Part shown: positions 8,947-17,949 of the stretch, piece after piece
Layout of the letters: every line of letters starts with the position of its first letter
Numbering within the stretch: the stretch's first letter is position 1
Source: CAYXAA01 sp964462985
GTDB taxonomy: Bacteria > Pseudomonadota > Alphaproteobacteria > Rhizobiales > Stappiaceae
Direction of reading: 5' to 3'
DNA: 64,000 bases
Assembly (NCBI GenBank): GCA_964462985.1
Contig: CAYXAA010000016.1
Coordinates: forward strand, 22,292-86,291
Made by a program: the position numbers and the translations under genes
Notes under the pieces: model-generated
Told to the model about the DNA's origin: nothing
Seen by the model: the letters and a program-made list of their open reading frames with translations, nothing else
Databases searched by the model: none

Positions 8947-9825
8947 TTAAAGGTCCGTTGCCACGCTGGCCTGCAGCAACGCGATCTCCTTGTCGGCAAG
9001 ACGCTGCAGCATTTCCGAATCGAGCCCGGCGGGCGGTGTACCGTGACGATGCCTGCCGGCGTGCTCATAGGCGTAAGTCCAGGGCTCGGCACGCCCAAAC
9101 GTCATGAAGACAGCCATGCGGTCCGTCGATCTCCGGCTAAGCCGCCGGATGGTGGAGCGGAAGTGGGTCATTCTTTCTTGGGCGTCCGGACAGCCGATCC
9201 GGCTCATGGCTTCCAGCATCCGGCGCATCACGCGGTCCAAAGCGGTCGGCAACTGCCCGCAATGATCGATGCGGACGTCGAACACGATCGCGTCCCCGGC
9301 ATGGACGGCGACGGGGCGGATCGGAAGTCCGGCACCGTCTTCGCACAGATGTGAACCGGGCTTGACCTTGAGCGTGGCTCGCGAGGTCTCGCCCTGGTCT
9401 TGCAGATAGAATGCGATCTTGAAGACACGAAAGCTGGGATCCCGGAAGATCCCGCGATCAAGCCGCATGTCGTCGGTAATGTCCTTGTGCCAGCCGGACA
9501 AGGTGTTGATCATCAGGTCGCATTCCCCAGTCAGCACAGCCCGATCGGGCAGCGTGACCTGCGTGACCAGGTCAAGCACGGCATTCGACGACAGGATGCG
9601 GGCGACGGCGGGAAGCGTGTGCAGACCGCGCAACTGGAACTTGCCGCCGTACTGGTATCGGCCGGACGCGCTGAAATAGTCCTTGATAGCCTGCCGCAGT
9701 TCACCGATTTGGGTCGCGGTGAGGATCTCCCGGACAATGCAGTAACCCTCGCGGGCGAGGCCGTTCTGATGCGCCTGTGCCGCCGCAAGGTCAGAGGAAG
9801 ATGCGCGTGCGGGACTTGAGTACAT
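8947..9825 (-). CDS. PhyH-like Fe(II)/2-oxoglutarate dioxygenase family protein
   Basis: A putative non-haem iron dioxygenase of the phytanoyl-CoA hydroxylase superfamily, 292 aa from the chosen ATG. Visible iron ligands are the HxD of GWHKDITDD (His113, Asp115) and a distal His188 in VRIDHCGQ, with an arginine-rich segment shortly after that could bind 2-oxoglutarate. The KPGSH motif before the distal histidine is typical of the family. The frame is open to an ATG at 9921, but that start has no ribosome binding site, whereas 9825 has GAAGG. It is the only reversed gene between the rightward polysaccharide genes. The substrate is unknown; modification of a sugar or lipid is inference. Confidence 0.75.
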   Translation of the reverse strand: MYSSPARASSSDLAAAQAHQNGLAREGYCIVREILTATQIGELRQAIKDYFSASGRYQYGGKFQLRGLHTLPAVARILSSNAVLDLVTQVTLPDRAVLTGECDLMINTLSGWHKDITDDMRLDRGIFRDPSFRVFKIAFYLQDQGETSRATLKVKPGSHLCEDGAGLPIRPVAVHAGDAIVFDVRIDHCGQLPTALDRVMRRMLEAMSRIGCPDAQERMTHFRSTIRRLSRRSTDRMAVFMTFGRAEPWTYAYEHAGRHRHGTPPAGLDSEMLQRLADKEIALLQASVATDL

Positions 9826-10102
9826 GAACAACCTTCGCAAGTCGGTGAAGGCAATACGCGGACTGTCCGTTGAAGCGCTATTGACCGTCAAATCAGATTT
9901 TCGATGTAGAGCATCATCCAACCGAAGGAGGACCCCATCGTAACGGATGCCGAGCGGCCTCTCTCTTGGAGAGGGTCGATGGGCATGAGGTCAGCAAAGT
10001 GGGATTTCGCTCGATCTGAACCAACCGGAATGATGAATCGGGCTTCCGGCGCAGCAAAAATACAGTCGGTGTCATCGGAAACCCGAGGGGTTCTGAACAG
10101 CT

Positions 10103-10978
10103 ATGACACCAGGCCCAAAGATCGATCGTCATTGCGGTGCCGACGTGACGGCACAATGCGACTGGGTCAACGTGCTCGGCGTTCGAGTTTCGGCACTGAA
10201 CATGACGCGGGCTGTCGGCATGATCCTCGACGCCGTAGCGCGGCGCGACCGAGCGTATGTGTGTATCCGCGACGTTCACGGCGTCGTCCGCTGCCAGAGC
10301 GACCCGGTTCTGCGCGATGCCCACAATCGCGCTCTGCTCGTAACTCCGGACGGGATGCCCTTGGTATGGATACTCAAAGCTCTTGGGCGGCGCGATTGTG
10401 GTCGGGTCTACGGTCCTGACCTGATGCTGGCGCTGATGGCCCGCGGTCGTGCGCCCGGCCTTACACATTTCCTTTACGGCGCCACACCTGAAACGTTGCA
10501 GACGCTGCAGCGCCGGCTACTGCAGCGCTTCCCGGACCTGAAGATCGTCGGGGTGCAATCCCCGCCCTTCCGTCCCACGTCCGCGGAGGAGGATGCCGAA
10601 ACGGTGGAACGCATCCGCCTGAGTGATGCGGATATCGTGTGGGTCGGTCTGGGAACGCCGAAGCAGGAACTCTGGATGGCGCGGATGCGCGCTAGACTGG
10701 ATGCGCCGATGCTGATCGGCGTTGGAGCCGCGTTCAACTTTCACGCCGGTATTGTGCCACAAGCGCCGTCGCTTCTGCAGCGCGCCGGACTCGAATGGAT
10801 GTTTCGCCTGGCCTGCGAGCCGCGGCGGCTCTGGCGGCGCTACGCAGTCTCGATCCCAAGCTTTCTCACGCTGCTGACCTTGCAGGCATTGCGCCTACGC
10901 GCATTTCCCATCGCCGATGAGGCTCGGGCGGTCGTCGGCCAGCAAGCCGGTTCGCCTCTGTTCCGCGCGAAGGAGTAA
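10103..10978 (+). CDS. WecG/TagA/CpsF family glycosyltransferase (GT26)
   Basis: A 291-aa GT26 family enzyme. Matching features are VNVLGVRVSALNMTRAVGMIL near the N-terminus, LLVTPDGMPLVWILKALGR with the conserved Asp of the family, YGATPETLQTLQRRL, and DADIVWVGLGTPKQELWM followed by LIGVGAAFNFHAG. The C-terminus has the arginine-rich tail (GLEWMFRLACEPRRLWRRY) that docks these enzymes on the membrane. GT26 enzymes add the second sugar to a lipid-pyrophosphate-linked first sugar, which fits its place directly ahead of the initiating transferase gene (6-bp gap). Confidence 0.9.
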   Translation: MTPGPKIDRHCGADVTAQCDWVNVLGVRVSALNMTRAVGMILDAVARRDRAYVCIRDVHGVVRCQSDPVLRDAHNRALLVTPDGMPLVWILKALGRRDCGRVYGPDLMLALMARGRAPGLTHFLYGATPETLQTLQRRLLQRFPDLKIVGVQSPPFRPTSAEEDAETVERIRLSDADIVWVGLGTPKQELWMARMRARLDAPMLIGVGAAFNFHAGIVPQAPSLLQRAGLEWMFRLACEPRRLWRRYAVSIPSFLTLLTLQALRLRAFPIADEARAVVGQQAGSPLFRAKE

Positions 10979-10984
10979 AAGATC

Positions 10985-12424
10985 ATGGCCGTCCTGTCGC
11001 GTACCGATATAGATGCCAAGGCACCCTATCGCAGTGGACGGAGCACCGAGGCACCGCGCGACTGGTTGTGCCAGTGGTGGACGACCTCGCGCGGTGGGCC
11101 TGGTGGCGCGCGGAGCCTAGGCCGGTGTCGGGTCCGGTGGCTCACCGGCTGCCTGCTCGCGTTCGGCGACTTCGTAAGCTACATCGCTTCGGGCTTTTTG
11201 CTCATCGCCGTGGTCCCGGTTGAGGATCCGTCCACAGTGGCGCATCTCCTGCTGCTGGTGGCGGTGGCAGCGATCATGTCCTTCGCGTCGGTGTCACTCT
11301 ACCCAGGATACCGCCTCTACGGCTTCGAGCATCTGCGACGCCGGGCACTCGCCGCAGGTCGGGTGGCCGCCATTGGCCTGTTCGGCGCGTGGCTTATGGG
11401 CCGACCGGACCTGGGCGCCCTGATTGCGGCCTATCTCCTTGCCGCCGGCGCAATGCAGCCGCTGCTCACCACGGCCATGCGCCGGACCAGCCGCCTGCTT
11501 GGCCTTTGGGGAGAATCCGCGGCAATCATCGCAAGCGAGAACAGCGCGGCGGTCCTGCGTGATTACTTCGAGCGCAACTGGTGCTTCGGACTAGTTCCGG
11601 CGCAGGCGATGGCCGCGCCAGATCCGCATCAGATCGCTCTGGTCGCCTCCGGTACGACACTTTCGCCCGAAGAGCTGAAGCGACTGCGCGAAAGCTTCGC
11701 TGAGGTCCTGCTGCTGGCGGATCTCCCGGTACAAAGCTCGAGCGGTGTCCGGCCCCGTGAGGCCGATGGCACGGTGGCGATCCGGATGACCGGTTTGAAG
11801 CCCTCAGCATCGTCTGTCCTGAGCCGCATCATCGACCTTGCAATCGCCATTCCGGCGTTCCTGGTATTGACGCCCGTGATGCTGCTGGCAGCTGTGGGCG
11901 TATACCTGAGCGATCCGGGGCCGGTGCTGTTCCGGCACCGGCGCGAGGGTCTCGGCGGCCAGACTATCCACGTTCTGAAGATCCGGACGATGTATATGGA
12001 TGCAGAGGCCCGTCTGGCGTCGCTGCTGAGCGCCGATACAGCGGTGGCGGCCGAGTGGAAGGCGCACTTCAAGTTGCGCAAGGATCCCCGTGTCCTGCCT
12101 TTCGTCGGAAAGTTTCTTCGATCTACCAGCCTCGACGAGGTGCCTCAGCTTCTCAACGTAATCGCGGGCGAGATGAGCATCGTGGGGCCGAGGCCATTTC
12201 CAGACTACCACCTTACTGCCATGAACCCCGACTTCCGGCGCAGGCGGGCATCGATCCGGCCCGGACTTACGGGCTTCTGGCAAATCTCGGAACGCAGCGA
12301 CGCCGACTTGGATCTGCAGCAGAGTCTCGACGAATTCTACCTCCACAACCGCTCGTTGTGGTTCGATTGCCACATCCTGCTCAACACGATCCCGGCCATC
12401 TTCAAGCGGAATGGCGCCTACTGA
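10985..12424 (+). CDS. Undecaprenyl-phosphate sugar-1-phosphate transferase (initiating transferase)
   Basis: A polyisoprenyl-phosphate hexose-1-phosphate transferase (479 aa), which starts repeat-unit assembly on undecaprenyl phosphate. Four or five transmembrane helices (about residues 50-170) precede a CoA-binding-like soluble segment, as in WbaP/ExoY-type long forms. The catalytic C-terminal domain begins at about residue 279 with RIIDLAIAIPAFLVLTPVML, then SDPGPVLFRHRREG, the conserved KIRTMYMDAEARL, LRSTSLDEVPQLLNVI, MSIVGPRP and RPGLTGFWQISER. Sugar specificity is not visible; glucose or galactose is usual for the family. Confidence 0.92.
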   Translation: MAVLSRTDIDAKAPYRSGRSTEAPRDWLCQWWTTSRGGPGGARSLGRCRVRWLTGCLLAFGDFVSYIASGFLLIAVVPVEDPSTVAHLLLLVAVAAIMSFASVSLYPGYRLYGFEHLRRRALAAGRVAAIGLFGAWLMGRPDLGALIAAYLLAAGAMQPLLTTAMRRTSRLLGLWGESAAIIASENSAAVLRDYFERNWCFGLVPAQAMAAPDPHQIALVASGTTLSPEELKRLRESFAEVLLLADLPVQSSSGVRPREADGTVAIRMTGLKPSASSVLSRIIDLAIAIPAFLVLTPVMLLAAVGVYLSDPGPVLFRHRREGLGGQTIHVLKIRTMYMDAEARLASLLSADTAVAAEWKAHFKLRKDPRVLPFVGKFLRSTSLDEVPQLLNVIAGEMSIVGPRPFPDYHLTAMNPDFRRRRASIRPGLTGFWQISERSDADLDLQQSLDEFYLHNRSLWFDCHILLNTIPAIFKRNGAY

Positions 12425-12476
12425 AGTGAGCGGGAGACCTTCGTCCTCGAACTGCGCGCTGCGGAGGAGCGAACAC

Positions 12477-13487
12477 ATGCAACAATGCAAGCGAATTCTC
12501 GTAACCGGCGGTGCCGGGTTCCTAGGCTCCTTTCTCTGCGAGCGGCTGCTTTCGGACGGGCACGACGTCCTGTGTGTGGACAATTTCTTCACCGGTTCGC
12601 GTGACAACATCCTCCATCTACTCGATGAGCCGCGTTTTGAGTTCCTCCGGCACGACATTACCTTTCCGCTCTATGTCGAAGTCGACCAGATTTACAATCT
12701 CGCTTGTCCCGCCTCGCCGGTACACTACCAGTTCGATCCTGTGCAGACCGTCAAGACCAGCGTACATGGTGCGATTAACGTGCTTGGCCTGGCCAAACGG
12801 ACGCGGGCGCGCGTGTTTCAGGCATCGACAAGCGAAGTCTACGGTGATCCGGCTGTCCACCCGCAGGTAGAAGGCTATCGTGGCAGCGTCAATCCGATCG
12901 GTCCGAGAGCCTGTTATGACGAGGGCAAGCGCTGCGCCGAAACTCTGTTCTTTGACTATCATCGCCAATTTGGCGTCGACATTCGCGTTGCTCGCATATT
13001 CAACACCTACGGTCCCCGCATGCATCCCGATGATGGGCGGGTGGTTTCGAACTTTATCGTACAGGCGCTGAAGGGGGAGCCGGTAACGCTTTACGGCAAC
13101 GGCTCCCAGACGCGCTCGTTCTGCTATGTCCAGGATCTGATCGAGGGCATCACACGATTTATGAACCTCCCGGCCGGTGTGACCGGGCCGATTAACCTCG
13201 GCAACCCGGTCGAGTGTACGATCCGCGAGCTCGCCGAGCTCGTTATCGAATTGACGGGATCCAGATCGCAGCTCGTATTTGAGCCTCTGCCCACTGATGA
13301 TCCGGTTCAGCGCCGGCCAGAGATCTCGCTCGCGCAAAGATTGCTCGACTGGCTGCCGCATGTGGAGCTGCGTCAAGGATTAGAGCGCACCATAACCTAT
13401 TTCGATGCAAAACTGTCAGGTTCGAGCCAGCCAGTCCCTTTGCTCCTTGCCGCGACGGGCCGGAAGCCACTTGAGGCGGAAGTCTGA
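12477..13487 (+). CDS. UDP-glucuronic acid decarboxylase (UDP-xylose synthase)
   Basis: An extended short-chain dehydrogenase (336 aa) that most resembles UXS, converting UDP-glucuronate to UDP-xylose with NAD+. Seen: NAD-binding GGAGFLGSFL at residues 11-20, DNFFTGSRDNI, LACPASPVHYQFDPVQTVKTS, the catalytic Thr-Ser then YDEGKR (YxxxK), and RIFNTYGPRMHPDDGRVVSNFI, which is characteristic of UXS. The ATG at 12477 has GGAGGAG upstream; the frame is open earlier but overlaps the preceding gene. This implies xylose or a derivative in the repeat unit. The stop overlaps the next ATG (TGATG). Confidence 0.92.
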   Translation: MQQCKRILVTGGAGFLGSFLCERLLSDGHDVLCVDNFFTGSRDNILHLLDEPRFEFLRHDITFPLYVEVDQIYNLACPASPVHYQFDPVQTVKTSVHGAINVLGLAKRTRARVFQASTSEVYGDPAVHPQVEGYRGSVNPIGPRACYDEGKRCAETLFFDYHRQFGVDIRVARIFNTYGPRMHPDDGRVVSNFIVQALKGEPVTLYGNGSQTRSFCYVQDLIEGITRFMNLPAGVTGPINLGNPVECTIRELAELVIELTGSRSQLVFEPLPTDDPVQRRPEISLAQRLLDWLPHVELRQGLERTITYFDAKLSGSSQPVPLLLAATGRKPLEAEV

Positions 13488-15232
13488 TGAACCACATCAG
13501 ATCGGCGAATTACACGACGACCGTGGCCGAACGGACCTTCGAGCCAAGTCATGATGATGGTGATTTCGAGGCGGCGGTTGTAGCCAAATGGCGGCGGGAG
13601 GGACGGTCGATTATTGCAACCCATTGGGCCGAGTTTCAGCGACTTCTTGAGCCCTTGGATACCCTTGTCGCGCGCCGCAGCTTCCATCGAGCCGCATTAC
13701 AAGCGCAAGTCGCGGCAAACTATGCGGTCTTCTGGCACACAGGTCTCCTGTTCAGTCGGGCTCTAGAGGGGCTTATCCGTCAGCTGGGCGAGGCCGCGCT
13801 GCCTTTTGACGAACCATTGAAACGTCCGAAGAGGCAAAGTCCGACGGGGCTCTACGTTCTGCACGTGGCGAGCAGGATCGGAAAGATTGGCGGTCACGGC
13901 CGCATGCTCCGCCGCTGGATCGCGCACGATTGTCAAAATATTCACTCTCTGGCGCTCACGCGCCAGAACATGTCCGTGCCGGAGGAACTTCAAGAAAGTG
14001 TTGGGCGAACCGGCGGCGCGTTGCACGTACTCAACAAAAGGCCAGGCGGATTTCTGGCGTGGGCCGCGAGGCTCCAGACCCTCTACCAGCACGCGGACCT
14101 CGTGGTTCTCCACACCCACAACATGGACATAATACCGTTTCTTGCGATGGCCGGGATGCGTGATCGTCCTCCGGTCCTGCTTCTCAACCACGCTGATCAC
14201 CTGTTCTGGCTGGGAGCAGGATTCGTCGACCTCGTGATTAGTACACGCCATTCAGGTCTCCGTTTGTGCGCGGACCGTCGTGGCATTCCATCCGATCGCA
14301 ATGCGATCCTGCCCTTGTGCCTAGAACCTGCGAACCATGCGAGGACAAGCGCCGACGCACGACAAATTCTCGGATTGCCGCAGGATGCGGAAATTGTGCT
14401 GACCATTGCGCGAAGCCTGAAGTTCAAAACCTTCGAAGGACAGACGTTCGCAGATGCCCTCGTTCCGGTTCTGCTCCGCAATCCACGCCTCCATCTCGTT
14501 GCTGTGGGCCCGGGGAACACGGTTGACTGGTCGGCAGCCAACCGTCAGGCGCCCGGGCAGATTCACAAGTTTGCCGAGCACCCCAAGGTTTCCACCTTCT
14601 TCGAGGCCGCCGACATCTACCTGGATTCGTTCCCGTTCGTCTCGATTACCTCCATGTTCGAGGCCGGATTGCACGGACTGCCGGTCGTCAGCCGTTCCGC
14701 CTTTGGGCCCACATGCGCTGTGTTGTCCGCGGACTCTCCAGGGCTCGACGGCTGCATCATCAAAGCGCGCGGTCTTGAAGAACTCCACAATCGGCTGGAG
14801 TGTCTCGCCACTGACGGGGCACTGCGCAGGCGCGTCGGCGCCTTGACCAGAAACCACATTCAATCCGTCAACATGGGCCCCAAGTGGCAGGCAAATCTCA
14901 ACTCAATTTACGAAAAGGCCCTCCTTCTTCCAAGGCGTCTCCTCCCCGAACCGGGGCCGGACAATGAACCTTTGATGCACGACATTGACTTGTTCTCGCC
15001 TTTCATCTTTGGCGGCAACGGTCCCGGAAAAACCGCCGATGAACGACATGCAAATGCGATCGTGGACGTTCTCCAGCCTGGCCCGGTCGGCTGGAGGATC
15101 CTGAACCTGGCACGTATGGCAGCCACGAAGTCTCTCGCGATCCAGTCCGGCTACAGGCCGTGGAAGTTGCTGCTGCCTGAATGGCTCATCAGCCACGCTC
15201 GAGCGCTTAGGTCATGGGAAGCTATGCGATGA
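13487..15232 (+). CDS. Glycosyltransferase (GT4-like) with N-terminal helical extension
   Basis: A 581-aa protein whose central part (about residues 120-470) reads as a GT-B glycosyltransferase: YVLHVASRIGKIGGHGRMLRRW as the acceptor domain start, LNHADHLFWLGAGFVDLVIS, VLTIARSLKFKTFEGQTFADAL as the donor domain start, and FFEAADIYLDSFPFVSITSMFEAGLHGLPVVS near the donor site. About 115 residues of helical, non-GT sequence precede it and about 100 residues follow. These are longer than in ordinary GT4 enzymes and may hold a second function or a partner-binding domain. It is coupled to UXS upstream and to GT8 downstream (ATGA). Confidence 0.75.
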   Translation: MNHIRSANYTTTVAERTFEPSHDDGDFEAAVVAKWRREGRSIIATHWAEFQRLLEPLDTLVARRSFHRAALQAQVAANYAVFWHTGLLFSRALEGLIRQLGEAALPFDEPLKRPKRQSPTGLYVLHVASRIGKIGGHGRMLRRWIAHDCQNIHSLALTRQNMSVPEELQESVGRTGGALHVLNKRPGGFLAWAARLQTLYQHADLVVLHTHNMDIIPFLAMAGMRDRPPVLLLNHADHLFWLGAGFVDLVISTRHSGLRLCADRRGIPSDRNAILPLCLEPANHARTSADARQILGLPQDAEIVLTIARSLKFKTFEGQTFADALVPVLLRNPRLHLVAVGPGNTVDWSAANRQAPGQIHKFAEHPKVSTFFEAADIYLDSFPFVSITSMFEAGLHGLPVVSRSAFGPTCAVLSADSPGLDGCIIKARGLEELHNRLECLATDGALRRRVGALTRNHIQSVNMGPKWQANLNSIYEKALLLPRRLLPEPGPDNEPLMHDIDLFSPFIFGGNGPGKTADERHANAIVDVLQPGPVGWRILNLARMAATKSLAIQSGYRPWKLLLPEWLISHARALRSWEAMR

Positions 15233-16299
15233 CTGCGTTCGCCGATCGAGTGTCCTGCAGTGGTACGCCGCATATCCTCTTTTGTGCCAGCGCAAGCCAT
15301 CTCCGGCACGTTGCTGTCGCAGCGGTTTCTCTCCTTGACCACTTGCCCGGGGAAACCGCGCATATCCATGTGATGACATGCGAGATCGATCGCGATGCCC
15401 AACTGCGGCTCCAGCGCAGCCTCAGTCGGTACCAGAACGCCAAGCTCTCCATCCAAGTCATTCCTGCGGCAGACCTATCAAGTTTGTTCGTCAGTCGCCA
15501 CGTTTCGCGGGAATGTTACCTTCGAATCCTGGCGCCAACCTTCCTGCCGAAGACCATCAAACGCGTCCTTTATCTGGACTGTGACGTGGTGGTCGTCGAC
15601 GACGTTGGACCGCTTTGGTCGACTGACCTGGAAGGATGCGTGCTTGCGGCCGCCCCCGACCACCCGTGGGACCCCGACGGGCGGGAACGCGAAAGGACCT
15701 TGTTGCTTGGAGTGTCAAAGCACGCACCGTACATCAACTCCGGAGTGCTGCTGATCGATCTGGAACGGTGGCGGGCCGCACGATACACCTCGCGCTTGCT
15801 CGACTTCGCGAGGAAGGCAGGCGCGGCACTCACGTTCCATGACCAGGATGCCATCAACGTCGTCCTGGCGGACGACATCAAGCTTCTCGACAGTCGATGG
15901 AACCTCCAGGCGCGAATGTACCGTCTCCCGCGCCACGTGTTTCCGGATCAGTTCGAGGCCACACGGGACGGCCGAAGGCGGCCCGCGATTGTCCATTTCA
16001 CCACGGCCGACAAACCGTGGATTTTCGGCTCGCAGTTGCCAATGCGCCAGTACTATTACAAGTATCTTGATCGGACGGACTGGCGGCAGGTCGCATTGGA
16101 GGGATGGCCGCTGCGATGCCGTTTCCTGTATCGCTGTGACCGGCTACTGCTTGCCCTCGGCCTCGATTGGGTTCGAATCACGTGGCCGTTGCGACGGTTG
16201 GCGGCTTGGACCTTGAATTCGCGAGCCGAGAACGTGACGGATAATGCCCGACCCATGGCCGGCGGATCGCTTACCGCCGGCGAGAGGTCGGGGCCGTGA
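15229..16299 (+). CDS. Glycosyltransferase family 8
   Basis: A GT-A fold family 8 transferase (356 aa). Recognisable motifs are ILFCASASHLRHVAVAAVSLL at the N-terminus, KRVLYLDCDVVVVDDV containing the DxD metal site, APYINSGVLLIDLERWR, FHDQDAINVVLADDIKLLDSRWN and a late IVHFTTADKPW histidine motif. Family members are retaining transferases using UDP-galactose or UDP-glucose. I placed the start at the ATG overlapping the previous stop (ATGA); an in-frame ATG at 15214 is the alternative. The stop overlaps the flippase start (GTGA). Confidence 0.88.
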   Translation: MTAFADRVSCSGTPHILFCASASHLRHVAVAAVSLLDHLPGETAHIHVMTCEIDRDAQLRLQRSLSRYQNAKLSIQVIPAADLSSLFVSRHVSRECYLRILAPTFLPKTIKRVLYLDCDVVVVDDVGPLWSTDLEGCVLAAAPDHPWDPDGRERERTLLLGVSKHAPYINSGVLLIDLERWRAARYTSRLLDFARKAGAALTFHDQDAINVVLADDIKLLDSRWNLQARMYRLPRHVFPDQFEATRDGRRRPAIVHFTTADKPWIFGSQLPMRQYYYKYLDRTDWRQVALEGWPLRCRFLYRCDRLLLALGLDWVRITWPLRRLAAWTLNSRAENVTDNARPMAGGSLTAGERSGP

Positions 16300-17777
16300 G
16301 CGCGGTCAGGCGATCGATCGCCTACTCTGCGCTCGATAAATATGCGTCGCAGGCGCTTGCCATCCTCACGACAGCGGTGATGGCACGGCTTTTGACGCCC
16401 ACAGAAACCGGTCTGTATTTGACGGCCAGCGCCGTTATCCTGCTGGCCGACAACTTCCGCACGTTCGGGGTCGGCGTCTGCATCGTCCAGGCGCGCGAGC
16501 TAAATAAGGGACTGGTGAGATCGGCCTTCACGCTAACGCTGATGCTATCGCTCAGCATCGCTTTAGCAATCCTCCTCTTCGCTCCGACATTCGCAACCTT
16601 CTATGACGCGCCGGAACTCAGAAAACTGCTCGCGCTTGCTGTCCTGGCCTTTGTCGCGATGCCCTTCGGCAACGTTGTTCTTGCGCTGCTGCAGCGCGAG
16701 ATGATGTTTCACGTCATCGCCGGCATTAACATCGCGGCTGCTCTCGCGAATGCTGTTGTCACGATCACACTCGGGTTCATGGGGATGGGCCCGATCAGCT
16801 ACATCTGGGGCTTTATCGTCGCCTCCATGGTCATCGCGGTGCTGGCATTTGTCGCGCGTCCCGACGTGTCACTGTTTCGCCCGTCGTTCACCTCCCTCCG
16901 AATGTTCCTGTCCTTCGGTGCGGTTTCCTCGGGCATCACGGTCTTGAACATGGGCTACGAGATGCTTCCGCGACTGGCGCTCGGTAAGCTTCTCGGGTTT
17001 GATGCCGTAGGTCTGTTTTCAAGAGCCATCACGATATGTCAGCTTCCCGAGCGCGCAATCGCCTCCGCCGTGCATCCCGTCGTTCTGCCGGCGATGTCAA
17101 CTCGAGCGCGGGAAGGCGGCGATCTCAGACAGGCCTTTCTCCACGGTCTCACGCTAATGTCGGGGATCCAGTGGCCCGCCCTGATCATGCTGAGCTTGCT
17201 GGCCGACCCGCTGGTGTACGTCTTGCTCGGCCCGCAATGGGAGAACGTTCCGCCACTTGCACGAATTATGGCGATCGCAATGATGGCCCTGGTGCCATCA
17301 TTTATGACATTCCCCCTGCTCGTTGCCTCCGGACGCATCCGCGATGCACTTATCGCATCGCTTATCAGTTTGCCCGTCTCCGTCGCGGTCATAGTGGCCG
17401 CAGCTCGGTTCGACCTGACGACAGTCGCGGCCAGCTTGCTGCTGATCGCACCGTTGCAAATGGCAGTGGCCCTCTTCTTCGTTCGCCGGGCGATTGACCT
17501 GCACTGGAGCGACCTCTGTCGAGCATCTTCTGCCAGCGCCGCAATCGCGCTGGCGACCGCCTTGATTCCGGGAGTGGTTGTACTGACTTCACCGACCGGA
17601 TTCGACCTTGGCTGGTTTCCAACCGTCATCGCCATTCTCGGCGGCTCGACCGGCTGGCTGGTCTGCGTTCACCTGACCCGACATCCATTGAACCGGGAAA
17701 TCTCAGGAATTCTGTCACATGTTGTGCTGCATCCGCGCAGATTGGCCACTCTTTCGGCAAGGCGGACGGTTCGATAG
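16296..17777 (+). CDS. Wzx-type oligosaccharide flippase (MOP superfamily)
   Basis: A multi-pass inner-membrane protein (493 aa) with about 12-14 hydrophobic helices, of the polysaccharide biosynthesis branch of the MOP superfamily. The N-terminus (SIAYSALDKYASQALAILTTAVMARLLTPTETGLYL) is typical of lipopolysaccharide/exopolysaccharide flippases. It should flip the undecaprenyl-pyrophosphate repeat unit to the periplasm for polymerisation. It starts with GTG in a GTGA overlap with the GT8 gene, so it is translated as part of the same rightward operon. Confidence 0.88.
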   Translation: MSAVRRSIAYSALDKYASQALAILTTAVMARLLTPTETGLYLTASAVILLADNFRTFGVGVCIVQARELNKGLVRSAFTLTLMLSLSIALAILLFAPTFATFYDAPELRKLLALAVLAFVAMPFGNVVLALLQREMMFHVIAGINIAAALANAVVTITLGFMGMGPISYIWGFIVASMVIAVLAFVARPDVSLFRPSFTSLRMFLSFGAVSSGITVLNMGYEMLPRLALGKLLGFDAVGLFSRAITICQLPERAIASAVHPVVLPAMSTRAREGGDLRQAFLHGLTLMSGIQWPALIMLSLLADPLVYVLLGPQWENVPPLARIMAIAMMALVPSFMTFPLLVASGRIRDALIASLISLPVSVAVIVAAARFDLTTVAASLLLIAPLQMAVALFFVRRAIDLHWSDLCRASSASAAIALATALIPGVVVLTSPTGFDLGWFPTVIAILGGSTGWLVCVHLTRHPLNREISGILSHVVLHPRRLATLSARRTVR

Positions 17778-17949
17778 GGCCCACAGCAACCTCGCCAATG
17801 GTGGAGAGTCACCGGCCATACACGGAGGAACGCCGCTGGCGACGCGGATCCGCTGATTTACGCGAGAGGGAAATCCAAGGACCGGATATTGCCCTCGGAT
17901 GTTTGGTTCACCAGGCGCCGGTGGCGATCCAAATGGACGGAGCTTTACG

